NCBI GenBank assembly: GCA_016722045.1
Contig: JADKGY010000029.1
Coordinates: forward strand, 620,001-684,000
Direction: 5' to 3'
DNA: 64,000 nt
Source: Candidatus Opimibacter skivensis
Lineage (GTDB): Bacteria > Bacteroidota > Bacteroidia > Chitinophagales > Saprospiraceae
Made by a program: the position numbers and the translations under genes
Notes under the pieces: model-generated
The model's database searches: none
Told to the model about the DNA's origin: nothing
The model's input: the letters and a program-made list of their open reading frames with translations, nothing else
Part shown: one piece after another, positions 26,691 through 35,991 of the stretch
Numbering within the stretch: the first letter of the stretch is position 1
How the letters are laid out: the number at the start of each line of letters is the position of its first letter

Positions 26691-27131
26691 ATTCTCCTCC
26701 GCAAAGGACGGTGCTTTCATCTGTTACTTTTTTCATTGCCAAAAAAGTAACCATGGTTCGACCTGCACATTCTCATCCTTGTGCTTCAGCTCACCAACCA
26801 AAGTCTAGTCCCTCAAAAAACTCACTTATTCTATCGATCATTTTTTTGGCCTTAGGAAATGCTTGCTCGCTTACTGGTTTTTCAAAGCAATTTCCTTACG
26901 ATGATTTCTGGCTTTAGCCCTGTCACACCCTGAAATTGTCATTCAAGTGTTCAGACAGTTTTGAGGGACAGTGTTCGTTAGTCGAGATGATTTTTTTGCC
27001 TACCCTTTTAGAGGGCGTCATAAGTCCGGCATCTGGCCTCCATTTATCCGGCATCCATTTTTTTTTACAACGAGAGACAGCTTTCAATAATATAAAATAC
27101 TTTACATTGATTTCCCAAAATACCTTCATTC
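26691..27131. other. Gene-poor interval with repeat-like hairpin
   Basis: I see no convincing gene in these 441 bases. Open frames here have unnatural composition and no start context. The interval contains an 11-bp inverted repeat, listed separately. It reads like decayed or repetitive intergenic sequence. A weak -7 element (TACCTTCA, 27121) precedes yaaA. Confidence 0.6.
26723..26751. repeat. Inverted repeat GTTACTTTTTT/AAAAAAGTAAC
   Basis: Perfect 11-bp arms around the 7-nt loop CATTGCC. I recall similar GTTAC-T-run hairpins scattered in intergenic DNA of other Bacteroidota, which would make this a dispersed element. That cannot be checked here. Confidence 0.65.
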
Positions 27132-27893
27132 ATGCTCATTCTTTTATCCCCTTCTAAAAACCTGCATAACAAACCAAAGGAAGCGCACAAATTTAGTCTT
27201 CCTCGTTTTCCTGAGGAGACAGGGCAGTTGATTGAGGTATTGAAGAAACAAACACCTAAGTCGCTGCAGAAGCTGATGGCCATCAATGATAAGCTTGCGA
27301 AATTGAATGTGGAACGATATCATCAATATTCATGGCCTCATACACCTGAAAATGCAACGACAGCGATATATACTTTCAGAGGAGAAGTTTATCTCGGGCT
27401 TGAAGCGAATACATTTACCCCTGCAGAAGCTGATGAAGCGAATAAAAGAATCAGGATATTATCAGGTTTGTATGGATTATTAAGGCCGCTCGATCTAATC
27501 CAACCCTATAGACTGGAAATGGGTATTGAATTGAAAGTGGGTAAAGCAAAAAGCATCTATCAGTTTTGGGGAAGTAAAATCACAGATCTCCTGAATGAAG
27601 ACATCGCTTCAACCAAATCAAAAGAAGTGATCAATCTCGCTTCGCAGGAATACAGTGCAGCGATTCAAACTGACAAACTGAGTGTCCCCATCATCGACAT
27701 TCAATTTCTTGAAGACCGGAATGGGAAACTGCAGTTTTTATCTTATAATGCAAAGAGATCTCGGGGATGGATGAGTAGGTACATAGTGGATCAGAAAATT
27801 AAAACCAGCAAAGATCTGCGGGGGTTTGATCTACAGGGATATTCTTTTAGAGAAGAATTGTCTGAAAGCAAAAAGATGGTCTTTGTCCGTTAA
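27132..27893 (+). CDS. yaaA: Peroxide stress protein YaaA (UPF0246/DUF328)
   Basis: Cytoplasmic 253-residue protein of the YaaA family, which limits free iron and oxidative DNA damage in E. coli. Family features: N-terminal LILLSPSKNLHNKP, the QKLMAINDKLAKLN region, YTFRGEVYLGLEA, ILSGLYGLLRPLDLIQPYRLEMG, and near the C-terminus FLSYNAKRSRGWMSRYIV. Full length. Nineteen bases before the acylase gene, so possibly co-transcribed with it. Confidence 0.92.
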   Translation: MLILLSPSKNLHNKPKEAHKFSLPRFPEETGQLIEVLKKQTPKSLQKLMAINDKLAKLNVERYHQYSWPHTPENATTAIYTFRGEVYLGLEANTFTPAEADEANKRIRILSGLYGLLRPLDLIQPYRLEMGIELKVGKAKSIYQFWGSKITDLLNEDIASTKSKEVINLASQEYSAAIQTDKLSVPIIDIQFLEDRNGKLQFLSYNAKRSRGWMSRYIVDQKIKTSKDLRGFDLQGYSFREELSESKKMVFVR

Positions 27894-27912
27894 AATTGTT
27901 TAGCTTTTACCC

Positions 27913-30312
27913 ATGAAAAGAATCATTCTCCCTGCCCTACTCTTCTCAGGATGGCTTTTCCTGCTCAGTACTGATATTCCGGTAGGCGAAAATTTTCTTC
28001 CGGCCATCGGACGATTCTTTAGTCCATTTCAGGGCATCTGGCATAATGTGCATCCTGTTGATGCTTCATTCACAATTAAGGGCAAAACCAAGCAACCTGT
28101 CAAAATCTTATTTGACGAACGTGATATCCCACATATCTATGCCCAATCCATGGAAGATGCTGTCTATGCCGAAGGATATCTACAGGCAGCGAATCGAATG
28201 TTCGCTATGGACATCACCACAAGAGCTGCAGCAGGACGACTATCAGAACTACTGGGGAAAAGAACTCTTGCCTATGATCAAAAAGCACGCGAAAGAGGAT
28301 ATGAAAAATCAGCTATTGAAAAAGCAAAAAACTGGGAGACCTTTGAGGGAAACAAAGCATTGATCGATGCTTATGTAAACGGTGTAAATGAATACATCAA
28401 TTCACTTGACTATACTAATTGGCCCATTGAATATAAAATATTATCGCATGGACCTGTACCCTGGACATCGGTACATTCAGCATTGACATTTACAAGCATG
28501 GCGATCGCATTATGTCTTGGCGAATCAGATGTTGAATATTCAAAAGCAAAAAGCAAACTCTCAGCCGAAGATTTCAAATTGTTATATGAAGGACTCAATC
28601 CAAAAGAAAGTCCGGTAATTCCTTCTGAAAGAATATGGGACTTCAAACCAACGGGGGCAACAAAACCTACTGAAGGGAAAACAGAAAAAGAAGCAATAGG
28701 TCAGACAACAGAAGATCATTCGTATGATTTAAATGGCAGCAACAACTGGGCTGTATCCGGTCAAAAAACAGCAAGTGGTTTTCCAATCCTTGCTAACGAT
28801 CCTCACCTTGGACTTACATTGCCCAACATTTGGTATGAAGTTGAAATCCATACGCCGGATGTTTCTGTTCACGGCGTTTCACTTCCCGGACTACCTTATG
28901 TTGTCATTGGTTTCACTGATTCTATTGCGTGGGGATCGACGAATTCGGGACAGGATGTATTGGACTGGTATGATATCTCATGGCAGGACAGCAGTCGCCA
29001 TAAATATCTTCTTGATGGAAAATATGAGGATGCTACTTTACGTCCTGAGGAAATAAAAATACGTGGCTCAAAATCAATCATTGATACAATCCGATATACA
29101 CGTTGGGGACCGGTTACAGATGAAGGTGATCATAAAGACATGGCGATGAAATGGATCGGCCATCTGCGATCAGAGGCCAATGACATTGCTTATTTGCAAA
29201 AAATTAATAAAGCAAAAAATCTTACCGATTATCGTGATGCTGTAAGTGCATTTCAATATCCTGCGCAGAATAAAGTTTTTGCGTCAGCAGAAGGTGATAT
29301 TGCTATCAGTGTAGCAGGTGTCTTACCCATCCGTCCTGAAGGACTTGGGCAATATGTGACTAAAGGTGACAGCAGTAAAAATGACTGGCAGGGCTATATT
29401 CCTTTCGCGGAAGCTCCATACATCATCAATCCGAAGCGAGGATTTGTGAGTTCAGCTAACCAGGTTCCTGTGGATACTACATATCCTTACCCAATGCTGG
29501 GTGCAAAATATTTTGAAGATTACAGAGGCAGAGAAGTGAATATGAATCTTGATACAATGCATCATATTACTGTAGATGATATAAAAGCCTTGCAACAAAA
29601 TAATTACAACTTAATGGCTGCTGAACTATTGCCATTGATGCTGACTGCGGTGAGAAATGGAAATTGTCTTAATGCAGAAGAATCAAAATATGCAGATCGA
29701 TTGTCAGTCTGGAATTATCTGGAACACAGAGACAGTTTGCCACCGGTATATTATGAATTGTGGCTTGATGCATTTGAAAAACTGACATTTGATGAATTGG
29801 ATACACTTGGTGTCATGTATCCGGAAGACTGGAAATTTGTTGAGCTGGTGAAAGAAGGTGATGCGCATCATTTTTTTGATATCATCTCTACACCACAGAA
29901 AAAAGAAACATTGAATGATATCGCCTGTATTTCATTCACGACCATGGTGAGGAATTATAATGCATTGGAACCTGCCCGAAAGAAAAACTGGGGAGCATAC
30001 AAGGCATCTGAAATACCACACCTCGCGAGATTCGCTCCCTTTGGCACTGGATTTATTTCCACGTCAGGTGGAAGGCACATCATTAATGCCATGAGCAAAT
30101 CACATGGACCATCGTGGAGAATGATTGTAGAACTTTCCAATCCTCCGAAAGCCTTTGTAAATTATCCGGGTGGTCAGTCAGGTAATCCTGCAAGTCCGCA
30201 TTACAAAGATTTCCTCGAGCATTATTTTGATGGGAAATATTATGAAGTGACAATGAAAAAAGATCCGGATAGCTGGACTCCTGCAAGACAAATAAATATA
30301 GCACCACTATGA
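27913..30312 (+). CDS. Penicillin acylase family (S45) N-terminal-nucleophile hydrolase
   Basis: Self-processing Ntn amidase of 799 residues, likely periplasmic. The N-terminus is hydrophobic (signal or anchor). The alpha part carries DERDIPHIYAQSMEDAVYAEGYLQAANRMFAMD. Ser276 in NGSNNWAVSG is the expected new N-terminal nucleophile after autocleavage. PHLGLTLPNIWYEVEIH follows as usual, and the catalytic Asn region is in FVSSANQVPV. Members cleave penicillin-type amides or acyl-homoserine lactones; the substrate is not predictable here. Overlaps the next gene by 4 bp. Confidence 0.92.
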   Translation: MKRIILPALLFSGWLFLLSTDIPVGENFLPAIGRFFSPFQGIWHNVHPVDASFTIKGKTKQPVKILFDERDIPHIYAQSMEDAVYAEGYLQAANRMFAMDITTRAAAGRLSELLGKRTLAYDQKARERGYEKSAIEKAKNWETFEGNKALIDAYVNGVNEYINSLDYTNWPIEYKILSHGPVPWTSVHSALTFTSMAIALCLGESDVEYSKAKSKLSAEDFKLLYEGLNPKESPVIPSERIWDFKPTGATKPTEGKTEKEAIGQTTEDHSYDLNGSNNWAVSGQKTASGFPILANDPHLGLTLPNIWYEVEIHTPDVSVHGVSLPGLPYVVIGFTDSIAWGSTNSGQDVLDWYDISWQDSSRHKYLLDGKYEDATLRPEEIKIRGSKSIIDTIRYTRWGPVTDEGDHKDMAMKWIGHLRSEANDIAYLQKINKAKNLTDYRDAVSAFQYPAQNKVFASAEGDIAISVAGVLPIRPEGLGQYVTKGDSSKNDWQGYIPFAEAPYIINPKRGFVSSANQVPVDTTYPYPMLGAKYFEDYRGREVNMNLDTMHHITVDDIKALQQNNYNLMAAELLPLMLTAVRNGNCLNAEESKYADRLSVWNYLEHRDSLPPVYYELWLDAFEKLTFDELDTLGVMYPEDWKFVELVKEGDAHHFFDIISTPQKKETLNDIACISFTTMVRNYNALEPARKKNWGAYKASEIPHLARFAPFGTGFISTSGGRHIINAMSKSHGPSWRMIVELSNPPKAFVNYPGGQSGNPASPHYKDFLEHYFDGKYYEVTMKKDPDSWTPARQINIAPL

Positions 30313-30692
30313 AAACGAATCCGATGATATCATTTCTGTTAATGATCATAGGTGTAACCGGGCTTGGCTTCATTGCTCCATGGTGGGCTGCAGCTATCTG
30401 GATTGTTGTCATTGCATCAATCACCAGATTAAATAAAAAACAGGCTATCCTCTCAGGATCATTTGCATTTGGATTGGTATGGTTAGCCATGGCATTGTAC
30501 ATGAGTCTCCATGATGATGCAAAAATAATTTCGAAAACCGGTGCTCTGCTTGGTGGATTGTCAACACCACTAATGTTCGCAGTGACCTTTGTACTTGCCT
30601 TCGTGACAGGTTTGTTATCCGGATGGCTTGGAAGTGCACTCGGACAGACATTCTTTCCTCGAAAAAGTGAAATCGTGTCACCGGAAAAATAA
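30309..30692 (+). CDS. Small membrane protein coupled to the acylase gene
   Basis: Unrecognised 127-residue integral membrane protein with about four hydrophobic helices (ISFLLMIIGVTGLGFIAPWW; AAIWIVVIASI; AILSGSFAFGLVWLAMALYM; LMFAVTFVLAFVTGLLSGWL). It overlaps the acylase stop by 4 bp (ATGA). No catalytic motif. The coupling suggests a role linked to the acylase or simple operon growth. Confidence 0.75.
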   Translation: MKTNPMISFLLMIIGVTGLGFIAPWWAAAIWIVVIASITRLNKKQAILSGSFAFGLVWLAMALYMSLHDDAKIISKTGALLGGLSTPLMFAVTFVLAFVTGLLSGWLGSALGQTFFPRKSEIVSPEK

Positions 30693-30791
30693 ACCGTGAT
30701 ATTGAAATTTTTGCGATCAATAAATTGTTAGAAGCCTTATTCTTCAACCAGGGTAAAAATTTTTATTCCAACTAAAAAAGCATTCCTATCG

Positions 30792-31220
30792 ATGAACGAA
30801 AACTCACCTATACAAGAGAAAGACCTGGCTACACGTGAGGCACAAAAGCGTGTGGACAAGATCAAGAAATTTTACAAGAGTCTCACGAGTTGGGCAGGGA
30901 CAAGTTTTTTCCTTATTGCATTGGATTTATTTATGTCCCATGGCATTACATGGTCAAAATTTCCCGTATTCTTCTGGGGTATCGCGGTCGCAATGCAGTT
31001 TTTTGATATCCTTCGACTACAGCGGATGGATAAAAACTGGGAAGACAGGATGTTGAAAAAGCAACTTGACAGACAAGCTTTGCCGAATTCTAACCCATCC
31101 GAAACAGAAGATTATAGTGATGATCTACTGCGCAGAGGAGATCAACCGGAAAAAGAAAAAGCAGACTTATCCTCCTTTCGAAAATTAAAGAAGCCGTGGA
31201 AAGATGAAGACCTGGTGTGA
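30792..31220 (+). CDS. 2TM-domain protein
   Basis: Small 142-residue protein with the Bacteroidota 2TM domain: a basic amphipathic start (EAQKRVDKIKKFYKSL), then two membrane helices (~residues 35-52 and ~57-74, the second containing FFWGIAVAMQFFDIL) and the family RLQRMDKNWEDRMLKK. The C-terminal third is charged and probably cytoplasmic. In other Bacteroidota this domain occurs alone or fused to LytTR histidine kinases; here it is alone. Confidence 0.8.
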   Translation: MNENSPIQEKDLATREAQKRVDKIKKFYKSLTSWAGTSFFLIALDLFMSHGITWSKFPVFFWGIAVAMQFFDILRLQRMDKNWEDRMLKKQLDRQALPNSNPSETEDYSDDLLRRGDQPEKEKADLSSFRKLKKPWKDEDLV

Positions 31221-31227
31221 GTGATCT

Positions 31228-31653
31228 CTATGTTTCACTATGAGGTATTTTGCTTAACGTCAGAAGTCGTCGAATACTATACTTTCCTGCACCATGGGAA
31301 GCTACAACTAAGAGCCCTCCGGCGATGGCAATGTTGCGCATAAAATAAATAGCATTCAGACGTTGTGTTTCAACCGGATCATTCCAAAAGGAATACACGA
31401 TAAAGGTGACCGGTAGCCAATAGATAAGCAAAAGCCATACGCCCAATTTCACTCTGTATCCCGTCAGCAACATCAACGCCCCGATAGATAAAAATGTAAT
31501 GGTGATGTATATCAATAGGTCCGGCTGCCATGTGATTTTGTATTGGGCCATTGTCATCTTCGTATGTTCGGCAAACATGATCGTGTCAATAGCTTCATAA
31601 AAGAAAATGGCGCTCATCAACAAACGCCCCAATAAATCTAAAACGTGAGACAT
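31228..31653 (-). CDS. DoxX-family membrane protein
   Basis: Integral membrane protein of 141 residues with four predicted helices. The N-terminal SHVLDLLGRLLMSAIFFYEAID is the DoxX signature, and the central LIYITITFLSIGALMLLTGY and AIYFMRNIAIAGGLLVVASHGAG follow the family layout. Function is unclear; it is often linked to thiosulfate or redox metabolism. Nine bases after the FAD oxidoreductase gene on the same strand, so probably one operon with it. Confidence 0.85.
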   Translation of the reverse strand: MSHVLDLLGRLLMSAIFFYEAIDTIMFAEHTKMTMAQYKITWQPDLLIYITITFLSIGALMLLTGYRVKLGVWLLLIYWLPVTFIVYSFWNDPVETQRLNAIYFMRNIAIAGGLLVVASHGAGKYSIRRLLTLSKIPHSET

Positions 31654-31662
31654 ACCCTCAAT

Positions 31663-33252
31663 TTAATGATACTTTTCCTTAATCCATCGGGCCACTGATC
31701 TCGCTGTAGCCTGACCATCCATGGCCGCAGAAACAATACCTCCTGCATAGCCAGCTCCTTCTCCGCATGGGAACAACCCTTCAGTGTCAATATGCATGCC
31801 AGATGCTGCATCCCTTGGTATCCTTACGGGGCTGGACGTCCTGCTTTCGGTCGCTAAGACAACGGCTTCTGCATGAAGGTATCCTTTCATCTTGTGATCA
31901 AAGCCGATGATTCCATATTTTAACCTTTCATAGATCCATGAGGGCAACAAATCATGTAACGGGGCTGAATAAATTCCGGGTATGTAGCTCGTCTCCGGGA
32001 GATCGCGAGATGTGACCTGTTTGACAAAATCCATGAGTCGCTGTGCCGGTGCCGCCTGTGAACCATCACCCACACTAAACATTTTTTGCTCAACAGAACG
32101 CTGAAAAGCCATGGCTATCAATGGATCAGCAGGTTGAATATTTTCTGATACACTAAATCCTGCCAGATCTTCTATTTCGACTGAAGTGACAATACCAGAA
32201 TTTGCATACTGGCTGTCCCTGCGAGACAAAGACATTCCATTGACCACTATTTCACCGGGAGCTGTCGCAGAGGGTACGATAAGGCCTCCGGGACACATAC
32301 AGAAAGAAAAAATTCCCCTGTTGCCGACCTGCGCATTTAAAGCATAACTAGCTGCCGGCAAAATCGGTGTTCTTGGCGACATTCCATATTGACATTCATC
32401 AATAAAATTCTGAGCATGTTCAACACGAATTCCTAAAGCAAATGGCTTTGCTTCAATAAGAATTTTCCGTTTTGCCAGCAATTCAAAAATGTCTCTTGCA
32501 CTATGACCCGTCGCAAGAATTACAGTTTCCGCTTTAATGATTTCGTTACCATTTATCTGTAACCCAGATATTTTTTTTGGATTCGTCCCTTCGAGAATAA
32601 TGTCCGTGATGAAAGAATTGAAAAGGATGCGACCACCATGATCTTCGATGACTTTTCTCATCGCAGCTATAATGGTTGGCAATTTATTAGAGCCGATATG
32701 CGGATGGGCGTCTATCAGAATATCCGGACTCGCGCCGCATTCTACTAAAATTCTCAATACAGAATCGATACTACCTCGCTTGCCGGATCGCGTATAAAGT
32801 TTGCCATCAGAGTAAGTGCCCGCACCACCCTCACCAAAACAATAATTCGAATGTGGATTGACAATACTGTCCTGCTGAATGGCTTTTAAATCTTTTCTTC
32901 TGGCCTGCACATCCTTACCGCGTTCGATCACGATAGGTTTAAGTCCTTCTTTAATGCATTCCAGTGCCGCAAAATATCCGGCAGGTCCTGCACCGATGAT
33001 ATGGATTTCTCTTGAAGAATCTACAGATGGTAAATCATCAAGTTCTTTGGGTATAGGAGGAATTTCTTCGGTTGACACTACCGCCTTAACCAGATATACA
33101 GGTGGCCTGTATCTCGCATCAAGCGAACGTCTGAGAATCTGGTAATATTTAATCTCAGCTATAGGAATTTTAGCAGCTTTTGCTAATTGATTCTTTAATT
33201 CATCCTGATCCTCTAAATCTTCCGGTGCCAGTTTTATTTCTACTTCTTTCAT
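31663..33252 (-). CDS. FAD-dependent oxidoreductase (COG2509-type)
   Basis: Predicted soluble flavoprotein of 529 residues. The FAD-binding loop is IIGAGPAGYFAALE (near residue 86-100), followed by VIERGKDVQARRKDL. NYCFGEGGAGTYSDGKLYTR is a diagnostic motif of this family, and the C-terminal FPCGEGAGYAGGIVSAAMDG closes the flavin site. The N-terminal ~80 residues are the small alpha/beta domain usual in these proteins. Reaction not established. The ATG at 33252 shares one base with the upstream stop codon; a TTG one codon earlier is less likely. Confidence 0.85.
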   Translation of the reverse strand: MKEVEIKLAPEDLEDQDELKNQLAKAAKIPIAEIKYYQILRRSLDARYRPPVYLVKAVVSTEEIPPIPKELDDLPSVDSSREIHIIGAGPAGYFAALECIKEGLKPIVIERGKDVQARRKDLKAIQQDSIVNPHSNYCFGEGGAGTYSDGKLYTRSGKRGSIDSVLRILVECGASPDILIDAHPHIGSNKLPTIIAAMRKVIEDHGGRILFNSFITDIILEGTNPKKISGLQINGNEIIKAETVILATGHSARDIFELLAKRKILIEAKPFALGIRVEHAQNFIDECQYGMSPRTPILPAASYALNAQVGNRGIFSFCMCPGGLIVPSATAPGEIVVNGMSLSRRDSQYANSGIVTSVEIEDLAGFSVSENIQPADPLIAMAFQRSVEQKMFSVGDGSQAAPAQRLMDFVKQVTSRDLPETSYIPGIYSAPLHDLLPSWIYERLKYGIIGFDHKMKGYLHAEAVVLATESRTSSPVRIPRDAASGMHIDTEGLFPCGEGAGYAGGIVSAAMDGQATARSVARWIKEKYH

Positions 33253-34370
33253 CAATAGATCCAGGCTTCAGGATTGATCGAAGCTCTTGCTTCACTCAGC
33301 ACTTTTTGAAGGTTGTCTTTCTCACAGGATGTGCTTATCGCTACACGTGTGAGCGTGCCACCCGCTATTTTCTCAGACTTATATCCCAGGCCCCGGAGGC
33401 GATCCATCATTTTACTGACATTCTCCTGGTTTGTAAATGCGCCTACGACAATAAAACATGGAGGTTCAGTTGATTCCTGCACAACGGGCTTTTCTATCGT
33501 ATCTGGCTTTTCAACCGGAGGTTTTTCTGCTTCGGGAGGTGTATGTGCGATGACCGTATCCATTTCCACAGGAATATCAAATTCGTTTGTGATGGACAGG
33601 GTATCCGGGTGGAGTTGTGTTCGTTCGTTGATCCGTTGCCTGTCACTGATGATGTCCCAGGCCAGGTAGGCGCACAATACAGTGATCAGGATAAGTGAAG
33701 AAGCAAGTATTCCCCAGGCCAACCTGGTTGTTGACTCAATGATGTCCGGAAGAACTGGTGTATTGGTTGCTTCTAAAGTTTCCGGAAGCAATTCTTCAAC
33801 AGGAGATTTAATGATTTTAGTTGCTTCAACTTGCGGAGCTATTATACTTACTTCAGTTGTTTCGGTTTTCTCTTCACTATAGGTATGCTCTACAATTTCC
33901 GGAACAACAGATACCGGCTTTTGATAAACAGGGATTGAATCTTTTGGCTTTTCAGGATACAAATCAATCACCTCCAAGCCACTAAAGGATAAATTAAATG
34001 CATCCCAGTCAGGTGTAAAGTGAAGTACATCGGCGTATGATTTTGAAAAAGTTCCAAACTTATCAATGCTATACGGTTCTCCGGTTTCAAGTTGGAAAAG
34101 GACATCATTTACGAATAAATGGATGTTTTCTTTTGCCTCATTGATATCTATGCCAGAGACATAATGCATATACGCCGGCAGAATATCAATCTCAGAATCA
34201 ACATCATTAATAAAATCGGCCTGGATATGTGGTGGCTTGATCTGAGATGTCTGCAGGTCAATGACGGCAGGATGAAAGATGGCATCAAATCGCCCGAGAC
34301 CCGGTACGAAGACAGAAGGGACCTGTTGAAGCAGGTCAAGAATGAAATAAGGTACCTTTTCTGAATGCAC
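33252..34370 (-). CDS. HU-like (CCDC81-type) and SPOR-domain membrane protein
   Basis: Single-pass membrane protein of 372 residues. Residues 1-~110 resemble the bacterial HU-CCDC81 domain (FVPGLGRFDAIFHPAVID; SIDKFGTF). A membrane helix spans ~217-239, then a Pro/Glu-rich linker and a SPOR domain (~304-365: CFIVVGAFTNQENV ... MDRLRGLGYKSEKIAGG). SPOR domains bind denuded peptidoglycan at division sites, so a role in envelope or division is plausible. Start codon GTG (34370). The stop shares a base with the oxidoreductase ATG, so the two are coupled. Confidence 0.8.
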   Translation of the reverse strand: MHSEKVPYFILDLLQQVPSVFVPGLGRFDAIFHPAVIDLQTSQIKPPHIQADFINDVDSEIDILPAYMHYVSGIDINEAKENIHLFVNDVLFQLETGEPYSIDKFGTFSKSYADVLHFTPDWDAFNLSFSGLEVIDLYPEKPKDSIPVYQKPVSVVPEIVEHTYSEEKTETTEVSIIAPQVEATKIIKSPVEELLPETLEATNTPVLPDIIESTTRLAWGILASSLILITVLCAYLAWDIISDRQRINERTQLHPDTLSITNEFDIPVEMDTVIAHTPPEAEKPPVEKPDTIEKPVVQESTEPPCFIVVGAFTNQENVSKMMDRLRGLGYKSEKIAGGTLTRVAISTSCEKDNLQKVLSEARASINPEAWIY

Positions 34371-34399
34371 GCCCTAATTTAATGGAAAAAAAGCAGGGT

Positions 34400-35836
34400 C
34401 TAGGCCTTGCCTGTCTTTCTTTTCCTTCGGGTTTTGAAAAGCTCCACAACTTCCTTTTCCTTCATAAAGCCCCAGTCGGGGAATTTATCCGTGACAAAAT
34501 GCTTCACGTCCTGGTACTGTGCACTACGTTTATCTGTAAATGCTTTGAGGCATCGTTGCAGAAAACTCATGCTAAGATCTCTAAGCTGAAGATTAAACTC
34601 CTGATTGGAAAAAATATCCATGTACAATTTCATAAACCTGGAAATGCTATCATCTTTAGCCGCTTCTTCTTCAGATTTTTTATGATCCTGACCTGTGAAG
34701 ACTTTGTAATCCTCAACCGGCAGATTTTTCAATAATTTTTCAAATTGCCTGTAAAGCGTCTGACGAAGAGATTCATTTATATCGGATAGTCCTGCGTGGT
34801 TTTCATAAAAATTGCGCGTTGCTTCGATCGCATCTTCGTGAATATAGCCTTTATGATGAATCGACTGAATCAGTTTTGAATATCTGAGTACATCATCTTC
34901 AACAGAAGTATCTAATAAGGTTAATACATTCAGATCTGAGTCTTTATCCAATGGAAGCCCCTTTTCCTCGATTTCAAGTACATATCCAAAATACTTTTCA
35001 TTGAAATCAGGAAAGTTTGTTCTGGCATCATTGAAAGTTTGTTTTATCCATTCTTCATGGCTTTCGTGGGGGAAGTAACGACTGAAGAGCACAAGCATTC
35101 GAAGATATTCCTCTTCTTTTTTGAAAGCCTCATTATTAAGAAATTCTTTAAAGTTCGGCAGTAAGCTCATGTTGACCTTACCGTTCTTGATACGATATTG
35201 AATGAATTTTTCAAGTGCAGAAAAAAGTGTCTTTAATTCAGATACCGTTTTTGGAAAATCAGCGGAATGATAATTGTGCTGTAAAAACTGGCGGTAGTAA
35301 CTTTCGTACGCCTGCTTCCTGGCTGGAAGAGAGCGATACTTGTCGATGATCATGGTTTCAAAAAAGTGTCTTACTTTTTTATTCTCTACCTGGTTGATGA
35401 GATTGCTTACCCAGATCTCACTGCTCAGGGCAAAACCGATCTGGCATCCCTGCCCTATTTTAACTTTAATCCATTCAAAATTTGAAGAGTCCGCTATAGC
35501 CAGCAGTACTTCTTTGAAATGATCCTGTGGACGTCTATAGTGATACTCATCATCGATCTCACCGCGTAAAACGCTAAATCCAAGGACTCTGGATAAGTAG
35601 AGACCTTCAAAATCCGGATCCAGCAAAGCCGTCTCAAGAATGGTCAACTGGAGTGGATGATTATCGGCTACACGCTCATACAAAGCTTCGATCTGGGGTT
35701 CGAATTCATCCCTTAACGCCTGATAGCTTGCCTCTTCTTCATCTTCAAGATAAACAGCCAATAATTCCGAATCCTGAATGGCACTTTTAAGTGTATCAAG
35801 TTCATCCTGATATTTTTTATCCAGTTTTTCCATCAT
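34400..35836 (-). CDS. Unrecognised 478-residue cytoplasmic protein
   Basis: No family recognised. No signal peptide or membrane helix. Sequence is rich in Glu, Lys, Leu and aromatic residues with an alpha-helical repeat look, including LYLSRVLGFSVLRGEIDDEYHYRRPQDHFKEVLLAI, several FxxF-like aromatic clusters, and a basic C-terminus ending TRRKRKTGKA. The last region (ISRFMKLYMDIFSNQEFNLQL) suggests a helical bundle. Coding quality is normal and the frame is intact. It lies between rpsP and the SPOR gene with 29 bp to the latter, so it may share their operon. Possibly lineage-specific. Confidence 0.7.
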   Translation of the reverse strand: MMEKLDKKYQDELDTLKSAIQDSELLAVYLEDEEEASYQALRDEFEPQIEALYERVADNHPLQLTILETALLDPDFEGLYLSRVLGFSVLRGEIDDEYHYRRPQDHFKEVLLAIADSSNFEWIKVKIGQGCQIGFALSSEIWVSNLINQVENKKVRHFFETMIIDKYRSLPARKQAYESYYRQFLQHNYHSADFPKTVSELKTLFSALEKFIQYRIKNGKVNMSLLPNFKEFLNNEAFKKEEEYLRMLVLFSRYFPHESHEEWIKQTFNDARTNFPDFNEKYFGYVLEIEEKGLPLDKDSDLNVLTLLDTSVEDDVLRYSKLIQSIHHKGYIHEDAIEATRNFYENHAGLSDINESLRQTLYRQFEKLLKNLPVEDYKVFTGQDHKKSEEEAAKDDSISRFMKLYMDIFSNQEFNLQLRDLSMSFLQRCLKAFTDKRSAQYQDVKHFVTDKFPDWGFMKEKEVVELFKTRRKRKTGKA

Positions 35837-35864
35837 TTAAATTTTTTATTTCGGTTTAATACAT

Positions 35865-35902
35865 GTACACCTGGTAAGACACAATAGGCTTACCAGGTGT
35901 AC
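35865..35902. repeat. 14-bp perfect hairpin between rpsP and the 478-residue gene
   Basis: GTACACCTGGTAAG pairs with CTTACCAGGTGTAC around a 10-nt loop. The U tract precedes it on the rpsP strand rather than following, so it is not a standard terminator for rpsP. It may be a processing or 3'-protection hairpin. Confidence 0.75.
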
Positions 35903-35991
35903 AAAAAAAAATTATCGTCTTATATGACCTATGAATTAAACGAATTCAATCAGCCAAAAAATATTCACGGGATATGCTTTCTCAGCAAAAT

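Noticed and set aside
26711..27157. Two overlapping-region open frames of 68 and 73 codons
   Set aside because: Composition is unlike real proteins, and they span a hairpin and low-complexity DNA. No start context or homology signal.
30083..30502. 139-codon open frame opposite the acylase and small membrane protein
   Set aside because: Spans two genuine genes on the other strand; shadow.
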